From assembly GCF_003610195.1 (NCBI RefSeq), contig NZ_RAPO01000001.1, positions 1,401,277-1,465,276 on the forward strand: a stretch of DNA of 64,000 bases. The letters run 5' to 3'. The notes under the pieces are model-generated. The model saw nothing but the letters and a program-made list of their open reading frames with translations. It was not told the origin of the DNA and did no database searches. The translations under genes and the position numbers were made by a program. Origin of the DNA: Halopiger aswanensis (GTDB lineage Archaea > Halobacteriota > Halobacteria > Halobacteriales > Natrialbaceae). This document shows positions 61,741-64,000 of this stretch, piece by piece (position 1 is the first letter of the stretch; each line of letters opens with the position of its first letter).

Positions 61741-62769
61741 TCACCACTGCCCGATTCGCGCCGACACGCTCTCGGACAGCCTACCGATGCCGGCGAGGGT
61801 GAGACACGAGGCGAACGCGACCGTTCCGAGTTTCCCACCGGCTCCAACAAATGCGGGACGGACAGTGAGATAGAGCAGCCCGGATGCGGCTCCCGCACCG
61901 GCGATCTGCGCCGTTGCTAACCGATCCGGACTCGACATTCCGACGAACGAAGCGCAAAAGGCGACAGCCGCCAGCGTCGATCCGATGTCCGGAGCGAGCG
62001 CGGGAAATCCGAGCCCGGCTCCGAGGCCGACGGCGCCGGAACCAACCACTGCGCCGAACTGCAGATGGCGGCTCAGGAGTACAGTCCCGACAGCCCCGAC
62101 GATCGCCACCGGAACCACGACCCACGCGAGATCCCACGCCGGCGACCCCGCAGCCGCGTACTCGAGCCCCGTCAGCGCTACCGTCGACGCACAGCCGAAC
62201 AGTGCGATCGTCCCGAGTTTGCCACCGAAACCGCCGAACGCCTCCGTCGTTGCGACGAATGCGAGGCCGGCGACGAGTCCCGCGATGCCGACGTACTCGA
62301 GCGACGGGATTACGGAAGGCGACACCATCCCGACGAACGACCCGCAGTAGATCGGAACGTCAATCTCGGCGAATCCAACGCCAGCGATCACGCCGACGAC
62401 GGCCGAGGCGACCACCGGTCCGAGGCCGACCGGAACGCTCAGCAGGTAGGCGACTCCTGCACCCGCCGCGACCGCGAGTACGTCGATCGCATCCGTTCGA
62501 TCGACCCCGACGGCATCGCTCTCGAGCACACGTCCGCCTCTGCGCTCATCGGCGACGACAACCGTCCCCGCAAGCGTAATCGTAAGCGCGAGTAAGGTTT
62601 CGAATCCAACCGTACTGAAACTGAGCGGGTTTTCGAGCATATCGAACACGGCACTACTGAGCAGTGCAGCAGGCGTCGCGATCAACGCGACGGAGCCCGC
62701 AGCCCGCACCGCTCCAGAGAACTCATCCCAGCGACGAAGCGATCGACCAGCCACACCCGCAGTCACCAC
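61741..62769 (-). CDS. Two-repeat membrane protein of unknown function
   Basis: 342 residues with about eight to ten hydrophobic segments. Two internal repeats: residues about 115-197 and 240-327, each with a Gly-rich helix, the motif C-x-S-F-V-G-M-x-S-P (142-151 and 272-281) and then G-G-K-L-G-T (182-187 and 311-316). The Cys, Ser-Pro and Gly-Lys residues are the only invariant polar residues inside membrane segments, which suggests a transport path or a bound cofactor. No family is recognised. Basic N-terminus on the cytosolic side. Between ubaA (convergent) and the SDR gene. Confidence 0.65.
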   Translation of the reverse strand: MVTAGVAGRSLRRWDEFSGAVRAAGSVALIATPAALLSSAVFDMLENPLSFSTVGFETLLALTITLAGTVVVADERRGGRVLESDAVGVDRTDAIDVLAVAAGAGVAYLLSVPVGLGPVVASAVVGVIAGVGFAEIDVPIYCGSFVGMVSPSVIPSLEYVGIAGLVAGLAFVATTEAFGGFGGKLGTIALFGCASTVALTGLEYAAAGSPAWDLAWVVVPVAIVGAVGTVLLSRHLQFGAVVGSGAVGLGAGLGFPALAPDIGSTLAAVAFCASFVGMSSPDRLATAQIAGAGAASGLLYLTVRPAFVGAGGKLGTVAFASCLTLAGIGRLSESVSARIGQW

Positions 62770-62827
62770 AGCGCCCTCGAGAACGTTACGATTCGGGACC
62801 AGTCAGAACACGGACCGATGGACGGCT

Positions 62828-63616
62828 CTAGCTTCGCAACAACCCACCGTCGATCGGTATCTCGGCGCCGTTGACGAAACTCGCCCGCGGACTCGAGAGG
62901 AAGGCGACGACTTCGCCCAGCTCGTGGGGTTCGCCGATTCGATCCATCGGAATCTCGCTCGCAAGCTCCGCGAGGCCCGCTTCGTAATCGTCGTACGTCC
63001 CGCGGTCAATCCTCGCCTCAATTAACTCCTCAATACGCGATGTCTCGATCGTCCCCGGGAGCACCGCGTTCGCCCGAATCTCCGGCGCGAACTCCCGCGA
63101 GATCGTTTTCACGAGTCCGACCACGCTCCGCCGAACCGAATTCGACAGCAAAAGGCCGTCAGCAACCTCCCGAACCGTTCGCGAGGTGATACACGTGACC
63201 GTTCCCTGCTCCGACTCGAGCAGGTGCTCGTACGCCTCCTCGATCGTCCAGACGACGCTCATTACCAGCAGGTCGTAGGCCTGATACCAGTCCTGCTCGT
63301 CCGTCTCGAGAAAGGTCGTACTCGGCGGCCCGCCCGCCGACGTCACGAGGTGATCGAGACCACCGAACTCGTCGACGGTCTGACTCACGAGCCGAGAGAT
63401 ATCGTCGGGATCCGTGATATCTGCTTGGACGGCGATCACGTCCCCTGCTGCGTTGCTCTCGGCGAAATCATCGCGCGCCCGCTCGAGACGGTCCGCATCG
63501 CGTCCGCAAATCGTCACGTTCGCTCCTCCCTCGAGGAGTGCCCGCGCGCTCGCCAACCCGAGTCCGCTCGAGGATGCCGTTACCAGTGCCGCGCTGTCAT
63601 CGAGCTCGAGTTCCAT
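62828..63616 (-). CDS. SDR-family oxidoreductase with degenerate active site
   Basis: 262 residues. Resembles beta-ketoacyl reductase: nucleotide motif TASSSGLGLA (a changed TGxxxGIG), LVTSAGG in place of NNAG, and AVLPGTIETSRIE near the C-terminus. The YxxxK catalytic pair is missing; by alignment from the conserved GLVKT the Tyr and Lys positions hold Ser and Arg (in LSNSVRRSVVGLVK). This fits the BKR-like SDR subgroup described as lacking a perfect tetrad (the cd05344 type), so activity is uncertain. First gene beyond the rRNA terminator; start chosen at ATG 63616. Confidence 0.8.
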   Translation of the reverse strand: MELELDDSAALVTASSSGLGLASARALLEGGANVTICGRDADRLERARDDFAESNAAGDVIAVQADITDPDDISRLVSQTVDEFGGLDHLVTSAGGPPSTTFLETDEQDWYQAYDLLVMSVVWTIEEAYEHLLESEQGTVTCITSRTVREVADGLLLSNSVRRSVVGLVKTISREFAPEIRANAVLPGTIETSRIEELIEARIDRGTYDDYEAGLAELASEIPMDRIGEPHELGEVVAFLSSPRASFVNGAEIPIDGGLLRS

Positions 63617-63731
63617 ACCTCGCTCGACCACGAGGAGGATCAAAGTTCTCCGGCTTGTGAGGAAGTGTGACTGCTCGAGATCGACAAACCTGCTGCTATC
63701 CTATTCAGGATGTACTCCGCGTATGAAATGC

Positions 63732-63773
63732 AAAAAGCCCCGCCGAGCGACACTGCTGTCGCTCGACGAGGCT
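63732..63773 (-). terminator. Hairpin plus T-run terminator of the rRNA operon
   Basis: On the minus strand, AGCCTCGTCGAGCGACA (63773-63757) pairs with TGTCGCTCGGCGGGGCT (63752-63736), 15 Watson-Crick pairs and 2 G-U, with a four-base loop, followed by five T residues (63736-63732). It lies about 15 bases after the 5S gene, so it is well placed as the rRNA operon terminator. Confidence 0.75.
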
Positions 63774-63788
63774 TAAGATGAAGTATGA

Positions 63789-63910
63789 GTGGGGCGGCGA
63801 ATCGACGTTCCCAGAGGGTCGCCCACTCCAGTAGTTGCCGATACGCAGGCGAGCTTATCTTCCGTGTTCGGGATGGGTACGGGAGGAACCTCGCCGCTGT
63901 GGCCGCCTAA
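63789..63910 (-). rRNA. rrf: 5S ribosomal RNA
   Basis: About 122 bases. Read on the minus strand it begins TTAGGCGGCC and contains the universally conserved stretch CCCGTACCCATCCCGAACACGG and AAGCTCGCCTGCGT-like loop. The ends GGCGGC and GCCGCC pair as helix I. The rRNA operon therefore comes in from the right edge on the minus strand and this is its distal gene. End coordinates are accurate to a few bases. Confidence 0.93.
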
Positions 63911-64000
63911 CGCCGATTCACGGAATCGAACCGTGATCATGCCAATATCGGTTGATTGACCGTGTGTATGTGTAGTCCAGTTAGCGCCTGGACCCGTTCG
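63911..64000 (-). other. 23S-5S spacer, possibly with the 23S 3' end at the window edge
   Basis: Transcribed spacer upstream of 5S. It contains a stem-loop whose inner arm (63919-63935) has a 5-base stem and 7-base loop TTCGATT exactly like a tRNA T-arm, closed by an outer stem CCGAT/ATCGG (63913-63917 with 63947-63951). No full tRNA cloverleaf can be built. The edge sequence (about 63975-64000) has GTCCA/TGGAC arms and may be the last bases of 23S; I cannot place the boundary. Confidence 0.5.

Noticed and set aside
63911..63952. A tRNA gene in the 23S-5S spacer.
   Set aside because: Only the T-arm can be formed; no acceptor, D or anticodon arm fits.

Overview
The window is chromosomal DNA of an extremely halophilic archaeon. 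The evidence is the high G+C content, the very acidic predicted proteins, the abundance of CTCGAG-type codon pairs, leaderless starts placed about 25-30 bases downstream of a TATA box, and many haloarchaea-only families (HalOD1 output domain, DUF5786-type and HVO_0416-type microproteins, UbaA, archaeal release factor aRF1, thermosome). The gene set and codon style fit the Natrialbales (Natrinema/Haloterrigena/Natronorubrum-like), but the genus is an inference. Almost everything looks like core chromosome: no insertion sequence, integrase, CRISPR array or tRNA was seen.

Layout. 1-3.4 kb: the start of a flippase-like membrane protein, a sugar-nucleotide epimerase and the thermosome. 3.5-6.7 kb: a zinc-type ABC uptake operon (znuA, a small DUF7511-like gene, znuC, znuB, with overlapping or abutting ends) behind a palindromic operator. 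7-18 kb: a Na+/Ca2+ exchanger-like protein, an ABC exporter, divergent lrp and glnA, a BrkB-type membrane protein, Trm1, a histidine kinase and a SWIM-finger protein. 18.1-20.1 kb: an orc1/cdc6 gene beside what looks like a complete replication origin, with eight direct and one inverted copy of a 23-base element flanking an AT-rich stretch. 20-31.6 kb: hisH, type-4 uracil-DNA glycosylase, DUF99, L40e and Tsr3 (ribosome), a Rieske fusion protein, a PAS kinase with an iron-type operator, an aldehyde dehydrogenase and a rhodanese-persulfide dioxygenase-like fusion.

31.7-49 kb: a SpoIIM-like membrane protein, a deacylase/threonine-synthase-like pair, two Nudix proteins, uridine kinase, ArgRS, a MinD-like ATPase, aRF1, a left-handed beta-helix acyltransferase, a bile-acid:Na+ symporter-like protein, an FNT channel and several small zinc-ribbon or membrane proteins. 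49-60.7 kb: FAU-1 family RNA-binding protein, PrsW protease, a 703-residue acidic protein with a PRC-like N-terminus and a phasin-like C-terminus, riboflavin synthase, and a UvrD-type helicase in operon with a protein that I read as an M24 (aminopeptidase P) fold that has lost most metal ligands. 60.9-64 kb: UbaA, a two-repeat membrane protein with matching CxSFVGMxSP and GGKLGT motifs, a degenerate SDR protein, and the distal end of an rRNA operon (5S rRNA on the minus strand with an intrinsic-type terminator).

Most genes are housekeeping and function separately. The clear functional units are the znu operon, the lrp/glnA pair, orc1 with its origin, L40e with Tsr3, and the helicase with its pseudo-peptidase partner. 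The best candidates for new biology are the origin repeat family, the pseudo-M24 protein coupled to the helicase, the acidic PRC/phasin-like protein, the Rieske fusion and the two-repeat membrane protein.
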